Positions 46,294 through 57,835 of a stretch of 64,000 bases of DNA are shown one piece after another (within the stretch, counting starts at the first letter, position 1; every line of letters starts with the position of its first letter). The DNA comes from Styela clava. Its lineage: Eukaryota; Chordata; Ascidiacea; Stolidobranchia; Styelidae. The stretch is taken from NCBI RefSeq assembly GCF_964204865.1, contig NC_135263.1:498501-562500 (forward strand), written 5' to 3'. Below the pieces are notes generated by a model. The model was not told where the DNA came from and ran no database searches. It saw nothing but the letters and a program-made list of their open reading frames with translations. A program made the position numbers and the translations under genes.

Positions 46294-47243
46294 ATCTCAA
46301 AATAGTCCACAAAATCCAAAAATATGTCGAAAAACGTTAATTCAAACTGAGAAAAACCAAATTTCAAGATTTTGTCAACCGTCAAAAAATTTATCATGGT
46401 TACGACGGGGGTTCCCCAGAGATTTGACTCATGACACGCGGTAAATATATCTTCCACGTGATTTTCCATTTCAACTGTATACATTTCCATATCCGAGGAT
46501 TTTCATAACTATTTAAATAATGAAGTAATGAGCATACTTAACCGCATGGAGCACCGCGGCCTTACATCCGGTTACCAGTCTATGTCCAATGTGGGATTAG
46601 TCAACTAACTCAGCGGTTCCCACAATTTTTGTTCGTGCCGCGCCAAATTATCAGGGAAATAAAGCACCGCACGCTCAAACCGTAAATATATACTACTACG
46701 ATTAAACGAAAAAAAAACTGCAGTTTGCGGAATTGATACGTAGCAATAGAGACAGATCCTACGTAAGGGAAGGCAAATGGCATGAAAAGGTAAAATGAAT
46801 TTATCGATTTATATTCACAGCATTTAGAATAAGCAACAATTAAGGAGGAGTTCAGCATTCCTTTCGCGCATAATTAATCCTTCGACTGTTAGACTATCTG
46901 TCCAGCCGAAGCAAACAGCAGGCGGGGAAAAACAGCGGTCATCTTGATTAGATGAACGAGGAGGTAACGATAAACCAATCGCCGAGACCAGACATCTGTT
47001 AAACTATCTTCCCAAACCAGAACAAGCGGGGAAAAACAGGCCGGATTAGACAGTAGAAAATAAAATCAGTCGGTCAAAAAATCAGCAAGTACAACAGAAT
47101 GGGAAGAGATAGGAGAAATAACAAAAAGCGGTCCTGATAAGGCAGAAAAAAAACGATGATACGATGATGATGGCGGTATGAAAAATGCGTGGGGGATACA
47201 CAGACATACCAAGTAGCGAAGTAGGGGCACAGAGGAAAGAATA
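46294..47243. other. upstream of ELOC, repeat-derived
   Basis: Contains an upstream open frame for ELOC (ATG at 46490), a module-Z type repeat (46545-46610, 'ggttaccagtctatgtccaa'), a possible hAT-like MITE end (46611, 'cagcggttcccacaatt'), and two diverged copies of a short block with 'gcggggaaaaacag' (about 46880-46935 and 46985-47045). No gene. Confidence 0.5.
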
Positions 47244-47251
47244 ACCGGGAC

Positions 47252-50200
47252 CAGTGTTCCCTTTAAGGTGTGCGCGTGTGCGCGCGCACACAGCTTTCAG
47301 AGGCCGCGCACACGCATAGATTTACTGCGCACAGACGTATTTCGATGTAATCTATCAATGTTCTCGGTTGGCAGGTTGAAAAAGTTTGTTATTGGATTTG
47401 CTAAAAGGATGCATTTCTTTGAAAGTTAAGATGGCATCATGTGCGAAGAAGGTACCAGCAGTAACTGTAGCGGCCATGATCATAAGCATTGACCGCTGTT
47501 ATAGTAACTTAACTGGCAACGATATCATGGGGTCATTGAACCTTGACCATTTTGGCATTGGCGGGATCTCTTTCGGCGTGAGTCGCTTGGAGGTAGGACG
47601 TATAAATTTGTATCCTATTCAATCGGAGGGGTTTTAGCATTATTAATTAGGCGTCGTTGAAATTTACATCATATAATTCTGTTTTTCCTATTTTGTATAG
47701 GTATTATTGGTCCCTCCTGTGTAATAGCACTGTATTTTACCGGATTTTTGTTTGACAACCATTTCATCATTATTTGACTCATATTTCACCAACTTTTAAC
47801 CCAGCAATAAACGTATTTGGACAATCATTTCGAGACTTTGAAAGAAACTCAGACAGAACCGCGTCATCAAAAATAAAGTGCCTGTACAACTATTTATTCC
47901 AGTCGCCCTAACGAGCACGTCGCCATCGTATGGTTCTGAGCCGTTATAGTAACATAATCAATAGCTGCCATAACCTAGCTGCTGTATCTATTGCATGTTT
48001 GTCCACTTATGCTGTAGTTGAAATAAGCTTAAGATAGCCTACTAACAGAACTGCTACTACTAATTGTATTGTAAGTAGCCTGAGGTTGTAGGCTACATTG
48101 TAATCCGTTAATTTGTCCGTTACTCATTGAGCCATTTTTCAACCAGGTTAGTTTTATTAGGCTGTTAGTTACCGTGAACCCTGCAACAGAATAGGCTAGA
48201 AAAAACCAGCTTACGTTTGAAAGAGGCTAAGTAAACAGTTCTGAGCCTCGCTTATGCTTTTTGGGAACTGATGCGATTGTGCTGTACTCTGCACATTGCA
48301 TTACTTTAAGCAAAATGTCAACTTTGATTAAAAAAACCTGTGAGATGTTTTTCTATTCATTCAATTGAATACTTAGATCAACGAAGCCAATAAAAAACTG
48401 TCATATCTGAATCATTTTCACAGAATATTACTTTTTGTTTCATGGCTCAACATACTGATAAAGTATTATCCTGTAGCTGTAAAGACTAACTTTTCTGCTC
48501 TGTATGTCAGCCGAACCAAAACGTAAAAGGACTGCTAACTCGTTCAAAAAAGATTGGTTGGATGAAGCAGTGATAACGGCAACTCCCACGGCTCATGATG
48601 ATCAACGTGTATATTTACGTGATGTATTTGTATATGATGAAAATGAAGGCATTATTACATGTCTTTATTGTCATGATGCCATGGTTTCTGGTGAATTTTC
48701 AAATGGCAAAAAGTGGTACAATAATGTATGGAAGCTTGACTTTTTAAAACGGCATTTAAAAAGTAAGACCCACCTATATGGTGTACAAAAGCTCAGAAAC
48801 AAGAACCCTTTATTACCAGCCCATGGAATATTAAAAATGCTAAGTGAAACCCCAGAGGAACGTAATCGGAAGCGTGCATGTAAGGAAGAGATTGTAATTC
48901 TTATTGACAACATTCTATTGGCAGTAAAGATGAACAGTTCTTTACTTTCTGTACAAGATATCAACGACCACATGGCTAAGTATGTTCGAATACCTGAAAG
49001 TTGGCCAAGCAAAAATTACGCTTTTGAATTTTTGGAATCTATTGATGTAGTTATTAGCCAGGAAATAATGGAAGAAATAGCTTCTGCCGATTTTCACACT
49101 CTAACTGTAGATGAAAGTACAGATATATCCGAAAGCGAATGTTTGATTCTATATGTTAAATACAGAGTCTCTTTTGAATATAAAACTAGATTTGGTGGAA
49201 TCATACAACTAAAGTCGTGTGATGCTTCATCTATTGTCACTGCAATTGAAGAGTTTTACAAAAAATATAGACTGGAGCTGGATAAAATGGTTATGTTTAC
49301 ATCCGATGGTGCAGCAGTAATGCTAGGTAGAAGAAATGGTGTGGCGGCGAAGCTCAAAGAGCGTATACCACATTTAGTACAACAACACTGCGTTGCACAT
49401 CGGGAAGATTTGGGCATAGCTGATACATGGAAAGAAGTGAAGCTATTGCAAGATATCGAAACGTTAATGCGAACTATTTATTCCATGTTTTCTCGTTCTA
49501 CAATCAACCGCTGTAAATTTCAAGATATTGCTGCAGCTTGTGAAAACGAAGCGATTGCTTTTAAACCACTTAATGAAGTTCGATGGTTGTCACTTTGCTC
49601 TGCAGGCCATCATTAAAAACTATGATAGCTTGATTGCATATTTTGAAGAGATGAAATCTAATGACCCAATTTCTAAATATTGTTTTAAAAAATTAAAAAA
49701 TAATGGAGTTCGTATAGCTTTGGAAGTTTTAAATGCGGTTTTTGAGCAACTAGCTGCTTTGTGTAAAATTTTCCAAAGACAAGGATTGACACCGATTGAT
49801 GCACAGAATTTTGCACATGCAAAAATATATAAACTACGGCAGAAGTATCTTGGTGACACAACATTTTGGGGTGAAAGAGTGGATAATTTGTTAGCTAGAA
49901 TATCGGAAGAAGAAATTGCCACTTTTGACTCTGAAGGACTGCTGGATTTTATAAGGCTTTTATGTGATCATCTGATAGAAAGATTCCCAGAAGGAGAGGT
50001 ACAAGACTGGGTAGCTTTTGATTGTGCTGCATTGAAATCCCCTTGCTATACTTTTGGTATCACCGAAATTAAAGCTCTGTGTTCTAAATATGAGTTTGTT
50101 TTGCCAGAACGAAGTATAATTATTGATCAATACACAGATTTTAAATACGCAATAGCTGAAAAAATTAAGGCTGGAGTTGTTAGCACTTTTGCTGATTTGA

Positions 50201-50810
50201 TAAACTTTATGTTTCAGCATGAACAGTTTAGAGAATTGGCAAAGCTTGTAGATATCGGTGGGACTTTTCTTGCATCCAGCGTTGAATGTGAGCGCGGGTT
50301 TAGTTTGATGAATTCCATCAAAACCAAGCTAAGGAACAGACTGGGAGAAAGGCATTTGGACATGATAATGAGGATCAAGTCTTATCAGCGAGATGGATGT
50401 GTTATAGACAAGGTGAAGGTTTATGAAGAATGGGTCAGCAATAAGGATAGACGTGAGAAAGTTGGTCAATGAAAGTAAAGAAATACTGTAAAACATAGGT
50501 CCTCGACTCTTTATAGCATATTGTCCCCTGACACGAGAATTGTTTCGTTTTCTTTTGTTCTTTTTTCACTCTTTATTTGAATTCAAATAAAACCATCTTT
50601 TACAATCAATTTCATTTGTTATTTTCCATGTATGATAACATATAGCCTTCACTAAAGCATTTACAATCTATAGAAAAACTTATTAAGCCTAATAAGCCCA
50701 CTTATTACCCGGTTAAAGCGCCAAAATTTCTTCATTGTTTTTTTGCACAAATATTAGTCATTTCCAAAAAAGTGCGCACACACCAAAATTTCTGCATAGA
50801 GGGAACATTG
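47252..50810 (+). mobile_element. complete hAT transposon, 3559 bp
   Basis: Terminal inverted repeats CAGTGTTCCCT and AGGGAACATTG, with an exact 8-bp target duplication accgggac (47244-47251 and 50811-50818). Subterminal regions on both sides are rich in GTGCGCACACA-type words, probably transposase binding sites. It encodes a two-piece (frameshifted) transposase at 48504-50472. The 1.25-kb leader 47252-48503 has no recognisable gene; an 83-codon frame at 47386-47637 is unassigned. A polyadenylation-type 'aataaaacc' lies near 50587. Confidence 0.96.
48504..50472 (+). pseudogene. hAT transposase with one frameshift
   Basis: Frame 1 (48504-49616) has a BED-type zinc finger (CLYCHDAMVSG, FLKRHLKSKTHL), the first catalytic region LTVDESTDISESECLILYVK, the second FTSDGAAVMLGRRNGVAAKL and a following QHCVAHREDLG. 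It closes just after FKPLNEVRWLSL. The protein continues in another frame (ALQAIIKNYDSLIAYFEEMK onward to 50472), carrying the hAT C-terminal dimerisation region SSVECERGFSLMNSIKTKLR then NRLGERHLDMIMRIKS. Together these span about 650 residues, normal for the group. The switch lies around 49590-49610. Apart from it the sequence is open and well conserved, so the inactivation may be recent or could be a sequencing slip. Confidence 0.9.
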
Positions 50811-50826
50811 ACCGGGACCCATGATT

Positions 50827-52464
50827 TTTTTTTTTTTTTTTTTTTTTTAAATGGATCCACAATGTGGATTATTCAATATGTAAATAATAAATAAATGCAA
50901 TATAAATAAAGATATATTGTGTACCGTAAGTGAACAAACATATATACCAGTAATATCAAGATAATTCCATCAGATATAATATTCCATATAATCCAGGGAG
51001 TTCCAATAATTCATTTGTTGATTTCGTAATACAAATTACATAGTTTATTTTTAATTATTTAGCATGAAAAAACATAATTTTATAATTATTCACAAGTTAT
51101 TACAAATCATGGCAAGTTCTTTTATATAACAAAATTCCTTTCTCACTTTTTCTATATTTCTTCTCATTAGAAGTGAGTTCCTAATTTTCATAATAACATT
51201 ATTTATGCTTGGGTTATGATTTTGAAATATTACAGCGTTACGCTCCAACCAAATTTTATATCTTGCTGTACAAAATAACAATATAATAGCATTACGTTGT
51301 ATAATGGATAAATTTATATAACATTGGTCATTTAAGTCCAATAAAATGCAAGTTTTATAATTATTTTTTATCACACAGTTACTCATTTTTAATGCCACAG
51401 AAAAGATATAATCATAGACATTCTGAGTAAAAACACAATTCCAAAACAAATGAGACACAAATTCAGAATCTTGTTTACATAACACACAAATATCATCCCC
51501 AGAAATATGTTTTATTCTTGGCTTAACCTTGATTGATAAAATGTCCCACATTAATTTATAATTGAAAGTCCTTACATTATTGGCCAAAATTTTAGAATGT
51601 ATATTTGAACAAGCCCCTATTAAATTACCATCTCTCAAAAAAACAATTCTATCCCCACCCTTCGAATTATTTACAATTTTATTATATAAATGTCTATGCT
51701 TTCCTTGAATTAAATCAGTTTCAGTGATGTTGTACTGTCTCAGAAAGCTGATTATAGTTCCATAGTATTTCTGAGGGAAAAAAACATGGGATACACTATT
51801 ATTAGTAGGCAATTTGAAAAATAAACTAAGCTGTTGACCTATGTTGTATTCAACAAAATTGAAAACAGATTGTCTGCATTGATCAATAGCAATATTAGTT
51901 CTTTTACAATAATACTCAAATGCTGTCATGACATACATGCTCATAGTAAAAATAGGAATGTTAATCATATCATATCCAGCCAATGATTTGCATTTGCACA
52001 AAGTTTCTATTTTTAAAACACTTCTTCCATTGAATATGAAAAACTCCACATCTTTATTGATTTGTTTACCGATATGCAGGGGAATAGGAAACACTTTCGC
52101 ACAATATAAAAACAAGGGTAATATTTTCAGTTTAATTAGAAGACATTTTCCATCCAAAGATAGAGGAATATCCATCAATTCGTCTATTACAGTTCTGGCA
52201 TTATTTAAACAATTAATCCAAGTATATTTATAAATTATATAAAGTATATATATAAATTAAAATTATTCCAAGTATATTTAAAGTCTGAACGATAGACAAC
52301 TTAGAAAATAAACTGGGATTATTCCATGTTCCTACTTTCAAAAGTTTCGTCTTTTCCATATTTAACCTCATTCCCGTTGCTAGTTGAAATTTGTTTATCA
52401 AATCCAGTGCTGAATATATTGATGTCTTGTTTCGAATTGTCAAGGTAATATCATCCGCATAGCT
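50827..52464 (-). mobile_element. 5'-truncated LINE (non-LTR retrotransposon)
   Basis: Minus-strand insertion: a poly(A) tail (poly-T at 50825-50848), exact 13-bp target duplication gggacccatgatt (50814-50826 and 52465-52477), and a truncated 5' end. Its left target copy overlaps the hAT right duplication. The preserved reading frames start just at the reverse-transcriptase catalytic box (SYADDITLTI, 52228-52473) and run through the thumb into a C-terminal zf-RVT-like zinc finger (ICVLCKQDSEFVSHLFWNC) at 51090-52178. Two frames are separated near 52200-52260 by a small AT-rich duplication. The terminal zinc finger suggests an L1/Tx1-like clade. Not autonomous. Confidence 0.93.
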
Positions 52465-52477
52465 GGGACCCATGATT

Positions 52478-53050
52478 GGTCATTTATTGAAAAAAGACAC
52501 TCGACACCTTCAATGACAGTAGCATCAGACACAACTGAAAAGTGGTCGACTTCCAGCCCAAGAAGGGTAAGGGAAACCGATTTTCCCAAGTGTGGTTGAT
52601 GATCAGAGTCTAATAATACAAATTCAGATTTTAAAACAATAATCAGACTAGGCGAAGCATGGAATAAAAGGGTTATTAAAACAGTATAAAAACATAAAAT
52701 ATTGTTACAGATAAGTTTTGACTAAATTCTGGCGTGCTCGCCATTGTCACAGATAGGATTTTGCTAGACCCGTGTTGAATGAATCATGAGAATCAAAATT
52801 CCGGATTTAATGATAACTCAACATTTAAAACAGCAAAAATAACAGCAAACACAACTTACAAAATTGCAAAGCTGTCGGAATCTCTTAATACAAATTCGGA
52901 TGTTCATACAGCATCGAAAAAAAATTCAACATATAAACGTGAAAATATATACACAATAAAGGAGAAAAATGCTCAAATACGTGGACACGGTCGGACAAAC
53001 AAAATGTTTTATTACCAATTCCACGAAAATCACACATGCTAACTTAACAT
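52478..53050. other. unassigned stretch next to the transposons
   Basis: On the minus strand a stop-free frame of about 60 or more codons with protein-like composition crosses 52478-52650 (peptide piece HLGKSVSLTLLGLEVDHFSV), behind a possible acceptor near 52612. It is interrupted by the LINE/hAT insertion site. It may be an exon of the gene beginning at 53227, or chance. A plus-strand 87-codon Asn-rich frame at 52779-53042 has no family resemblance. Confidence 0.35.
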
Positions 53051-53227
53051 TACCTGTATTGGTGTGTGACGGTAAGGGACTGCAATAGTTTTCCCAGGTC
53101 TTGTGACCTGTTCTTTTTGATAAATATGAAAATTCATATTCCCAGTGTGATGGGCAAACCGAGTACCTAATATTGCCATACCAACCCCTATGGCGAGGGC
53201 CGTGACCTGTATGGTATAAAACCACAT
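53051..53227 (-). CDS. possible first exon of a small membrane protein
   Basis: Met at 53227 opens a frame MWFYTIQVTALAIGVGMAIL with one clear hydrophobic helix (residues 3-24), then a polar part ending TIAVPYRHTPIQ at a phase-0 GTAATG donor. The MWF start with a single membrane helix recalls the complex I subunit NDUFA1 (MWFE), but the rest does not match well enough to name it. The next exon is not settled: an acceptor near 52612 gives a continuation in phase, but the peptide is unfamiliar. Head-to-head with NDC1, 684 bp apart. Confidence 0.35.
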
Positions 53228-53911
53228 TATTACTTCTATTACATTATCGCACTATTTTGAAATAATATCAACATTAAAATAAAAATATAATTTTAATTTC
53301 TATTCAAAATTTGCCCCCGGATTTCATGCCTGTTAATCAAATCTGAGGGCAACTTATCACACGATAATGACGTCATTTGTCCAAAGTTTTGTAATTCCGC
53401 ATTTGTTCCGGCTGTCGAGGCCTTGTCGTTTTTTTGTTATATTGTTTGTGTGTCTGCCTGTCGCAAGGTTTGGGATTGCGATTCAGAATAATCGAATCGT
53501 TAGAGATCATACAATGACCATACAAGATTGAAGTCTGAACGTGGCAACTGTATTTTTGAATTATATAAACTCCAAGTAAGACAGCGAGCAGCTCCTTTAG
53601 CACGATTCAGCGATTGCCGGTATCGGATCGTCAGCGATCGTTTATTGGAGAAATCGGGAACTGCGGTTTAAAGTTATAAGTTTACTTTCCAAGATTTAAA
53701 AGAAAAAAAGCATTGCAGGACTGCAATTTCAGACTCTCAAAGCTGCAAACTTTTCAGCTTTGTTTTGAGGTGATACCGGTACGTTGAGTCCAATTTAAGA
53801 AACTGGTTTTAGACTCAAGTATTTACCATTCAACTATTTCACCATTAGAAATCATTCAAGCGTAACAGGTCAGAATACTCTCACATTGAAATAATCCCAA
53901 AACATAGCAAT
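53228..53911. promoter_or_regulatory. probable bidirectional promoter region of NDC1
   Basis: 684 bp between two diverging starts. It contains a perfect palindromic CRE (TGACGTCA at 53368-53375), where ATF/CREB-type factors bind in animals, and the paired 'cagcgatt'/'cagcgatc' motifs near 53608-53638. No coding sequence. The role is inferred from position only. Confidence 0.4.
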
Positions 53912-55783
53912 ATGGGGAAGTCACATTTTGACCACTGGTTTATCAAAGAAGAATTGAAATGGAGAAGTGTTGCCAGTGCTTTTTGGACTTTCATGATGAC
54001 ATTTCCTGTACTTGCCGCAGCAGTTTTTGTGTTCACAATCCACCCAGGGAGACATATTTTCATGTTTTTTGACTTTATCAGCATTGCATCGACGATAAAA
54101 ACATGGGTTATATTTCTTTTCATTGCATTTTTTGCAAGTATGCTTGTTTGCTTGCATTTTAAATGTTTCAAAGTTTCACCGATTTTTCCAGTTCATCGGT
54201 TCGGAATTTTCACAAAAGTTTTGAAACCAAACAATCTAATCCACATCTTTATTAGTGGAGGATTTTCGTCGTTAGTTGCCCATCTTTTCACAAAAATCGT
54301 TCCTGGAAGATATTCAGGCATATACAACCAATGCTCAGATGAAAACGAGAATCTCAAACTCTGTATAAATGAGTTTTGGTTCATCTTTGTATTCTTCGGT
54401 TTCGTTGTCGGCGTCACAAACAGCATAATCTTGATTTCTTGTCAAAAGAACACGTTAACTTTTTTACACGTCCAGGAAGCAAGATTCTTGTTCATAAAAT
54501 GCAAATTACCGTGCATCATCACCATGTCTGCGGCTAAAAGTTGGGAATATTTTCGTCACTTCGTTGTTGGATATTACCTTGTGGGATTCGTTGCTAGAGA
54601 CCTTGTTGCAGTATTTCTCGGACTTGTAGCAAATAAAGAATATCTTCTCAGCGTTTGGACAATTTATCAAATAATTCCTGTAGCTTGGAACCTTTGGCTT
54701 TTGGGAACGTTTTTACTCTTGATTTGGGAGTTGTCATGGCAACTGTTTAATATCTATAACACCCAAGATTACCCTTTTATGTTCGACTCTGTTTTTCCGG
54801 AAGATCAAAACAAACTTCTTCTTGATAATTTGAACGAATCTAATCCCCCAGCTGTTCAAAATCTCGCTTTCCAAAGCTTAAGCATTGCTGTCAAACGAAA
54901 CGCATCAAAGCGTCAGCAAATATTTCAGCTGAGTCATAAAACGGAGAATGGACGGCCAATTTGGTGGAATAAAGTTGTAGAAAATTGTCTTCCACGAATT
55001 CAGCATCTCACAGAAAGCATTATTGAATACCAAACGTCTCAAGATCAATGGCAAAGTAATAGAAAAGTCTCTTCAACTTCATCTGAACATAGCAACGAAA
55101 GCGGGATAACCAGCCCTGCGAGTGTTTCAGTTTTCAAGCGAAGAGACTTCAATGTCTCGTCTTACCAAGCTGATACAACTAATATATCCTACTTTAATGT
55201 ATCTTCGTTAAATGATACTCACTCTACGTCACGAATTCAGAATGTCTCAACTCTCGCTGTCCCAACTCCAAGATTATGGACATCGCCAACTAAAGTTGGG
55301 AAAGATGACACTCTCACTCAAACAAGTTTTGTTCCAGCTCCGTTTCAAGTCGGAGTGTTTCAAAAGCGCTGGGGATATTTCATGCAGAATTTGAAAACTT
55401 TATCTATAGTGCAGTATTTTTTCAAACCAATTCCTACAAGGCAATTACGGAATTTATACCGAGAACATTTCATATATAAATGTGCGATGCAAATTCTATC
55501 GTATCTTTGCGCTGCTTCGGTTTTAGAGGACAAATTTGGTATCGTTCAAGGTCATTTGCATGAAATAATTTCATCGCTAATCGAACTGTTAGTTGCTTCT
55601 GAAAAGCTCGGAAAAGTGTCGCCATCTTCTACCTATGTGTATAAACTTCATGTTGGATTACGAAACGAGATTAAAGCATCGTTGCATCGAATCACAGACG
55701 CGTATGGCGAAAGTTTAAAGTCTGTGAATCTGTCACAGGAACATAGAAGAAGACTGGAAGGATTTTGCTCATATGCTGAGTAG
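53912..55783 (+). CDS. NDC1: nucleoporin NDC1, transmembrane
   Basis: Intronless frame of 623 residues (human NDC1 674). Six hydrophobic segments in the N-terminal half, near residues 22-42, 50-80, 103-118, 152-174, 215-238 and 246-272, followed by a soluble C-terminal half. This is the NDC1 layout: six helices anchoring the pore complex in the nuclear envelope and a C-terminal domain binding ALADIN and NUP35. Recognisable motifs include the early LKWRSVASAFWT, HPGRHIFMFFDF, the amphipathic WELSWQLFNIYNTQDYPF, and the C-terminal helices HFIYKCAMQILSYLCAASVL and HEIISSLIELLVASEKLGKV. A Ser-rich linker spans residues ~385-470. Function depends on nuclear pore assembly, as for NUP85 at the window end. 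Confidence 0.92.
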   Translation: MGKSHFDHWFIKEELKWRSVASAFWTFMMTFPVLAAAVFVFTIHPGRHIFMFFDFISIASTIKTWVIFLFIAFFASMLVCLHFKCFKVSPIFPVHRFGIFTKVLKPNNLIHIFISGGFSSLVAHLFTKIVPGRYSGIYNQCSDENENLKLCINEFWFIFVFFGFVVGVTNSIILISCQKNTLTFLHVQEARFLFIKCKLPCIITMSAAKSWEYFRHFVVGYYLVGFVARDLVAVFLGLVANKEYLLSVWTIYQIIPVAWNLWLLGTFLLLIWELSWQLFNIYNTQDYPFMFDSVFPEDQNKLLLDNLNESNPPAVQNLAFQSLSIAVKRNASKRQQIFQLSHKTENGRPIWWNKVVENCLPRIQHLTESIIEYQTSQDQWQSNRKVSSTSSEHSNESGITSPASVSVFKRRDFNVSSYQADTTNISYFNVSSLNDTHSTSRIQNVSTLAVPTPRLWTSPTKVGKDDTLTQTSFVPAPFQVGVFQKRWGYFMQNLKTLSIVQYFFKPIPTRQLRNLYREHFIYKCAMQILSYLCAASVLEDKFGIVQGHLHEIISSLIELLVASEKLGKVSPSSTYVYKLHVGLRNEIKASLHRITDAYGESLKSVNLSQEHRRRLEGFCSYAE

Positions 55784-57835
55784 TAAATCTAAACTTTTTC
55801 CAGCGTGTCTTTTGGACTGTAAAACGAAGAATTAATGAACTATGACAGGGTTGGTGCCAGATTGGAATTTGAAATACACTTTTGTGCAAGGTTTAGGAGA
55901 AAATTAGTGGCATAAACTAACCCTGTTTAAAGCATATTACTTCTGCCAGTATCAAAAATAGGTGTGGTGCTTTTTAACACAAGAAAAGCCACTGTCAACA
56001 CATATATCTTGTGACCAGCTGAAGTTGATGGGAAAATACCTTGAATTTTTCCAGTTGTATAGGTTCGATTACTCCAGCACTGCCATCATACAGCTATATC
56101 ATGACTCTTGCATGATGTGAATTTATTTAAAAGTGAAATACGATATGGGAGATGGATATTCTGTTTAGTTAGTTCGTTTTGTTCAATTTATGAGTTCTCA
56201 AAATTTTTACTGCTATGTCGTTATACGTATTTCCCAAACGCTGTTTTTACTCCAAACAATGCTCTGTACATGTATTCACTGATATATAAAGATATGCTTT
56301 TTTCAGGACTGGAATCTTTCCAATACAGCATCCTTACCCAATTTATCACAACCTGATGAGCAAGGAACTTAAACTTGCGATGTTCATAATTTCAACTACT
56401 AGAGCCTTTCACGCTCATTTACTTGAGTATTTTCAATGTTTCCACTGCCATGTTTCTTTTAATGCTTTGTTGCCAATAGCAGAGCAAATTAGCCACTATT
56501 TTATTATCAACTTGCTTAATTATTATGAAAAAGTCATCGCTTTACCAGTTTTTTAACTTTGCTGGCCATGCATAAGCGAAGGAGATTCATGTTTGAGCAA
56601 AGTTAAGTAAGACCATTGCTTTTCTCTGGCATAGCTAAATTATTCCAAAAATTTGTAATGTTAAGAACTCAACTGTTATATCTCAAGCCTCTCGCTAATT
56701 TGGGATTGTATGTAATAAGTTTGGTTGTATTGTTTAAAATTTTTTCTTTAATATACCGGTAGTCATTTGGCCTGGAAAAAAATGGAATTGGGCATAGATT
56801 GGATAAACTGGATTCAATCAGATTTTTAGGGACCTATTATGTCTGCTGTATTTCAAGGTCCTTCGCAAGTTTGATAATCTCTCTACCAGACTTTGAGTTC
56901 AAATTTGTTATCCCAAATAGTATTTCAAATTATATTCTGTTTTTCCAGCGCTTTCATTTTTTTACCTATTTCATTTAAATTTGGCTTGCAGCGGTTCATT
57001 TTTTTCCTCTTCCAACTCAGATTGTTGCTAAAATGATCATTTGAATAATATCTGAAAAAAATTACTGAAATTGGAAAAGTGACACGCTCAAGCCGGCCAA
57101 AAAGAGGTCAAAAAACTGGAGCAGATTTGATTTGGTTATCCTTGGCACAATCTGACTCTGTTACTAAAAGGAAATATTGAGGCATGTGATGTCACTCTCA
57201 TGTTAAGGTCCTGCATGTGCACGCTTTTCATTTCTCATTTTCATACTTTTGTTGTCCAGGCAGTGTCTCTTCACATTATTGTTGCCAATTTGCTGTCCTG
57301 TTATTGATATTGCCTCGCCATCTCAGAAGTAAATAGTTCATTTTATAAGGGATTCAGAAAAGCCTCATTTATAAATTTTGTTCAGACATAAATGTATATT
57401 GTAATGTAAAAAATCAGTCAAAGCTTTCAATTTACTTACAAATATGTTATGATTTCTGAAAAATTTCTCTGGGTAACATTAACAAGACTCATTTCACGGG
57501 GCATTTGGTTTTCACGCTTGAAAATATTAATTTAGAAGTGCTATTCCATCCTTGTTCATTTGTTTGCTTTGATTCTATTTATCTTAGGTTAGGTCGGGGG
57601 TGTGCATTGTGGCCCTTCTGTATTGAAGGTTGCACACCCGTGGCCTGGGTTAGGTTATTGCCACACCTAACTTACCCTAAGATTTGGCAATATCAAGATA
57701 GTATCGAGCTATGTTTGTACATGTTTATTGAAATTGACCAAATTTGCCTTTCAAGAATCAAACTTTATTTTTTTTGTGCCAAGAAACAGGAATAATGTAC
57801 TTTATTACATAATAATATTAATTTAATTCACCATT
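55784..57835. other. spacer between NDC1 and RAB9
   Basis: About 2 kb without a recognised gene; it must include the NDC1 3' untranslated region and RAB9 promoter. An inverted pair near 57588-57678 ('taggttaggtcggggg' and 'taggttattgccacacctaac') may be a MITE remnant. Short frames at 56108-56556 and 57505-57795 show no family resemblance. Confidence 0.5.

Noticed and set aside
52779-53042. 87-codon Asn/Thr/Lys-rich plus-strand frame
   Set aside because: Low-complexity composition typical of AT-rich chance frames and overlapping the better-supported minus-strand exon.
54193-54426. minus-strand frames opposite NDC1
   Set aside because: Antisense shadows of a long, well-supported coding frame.
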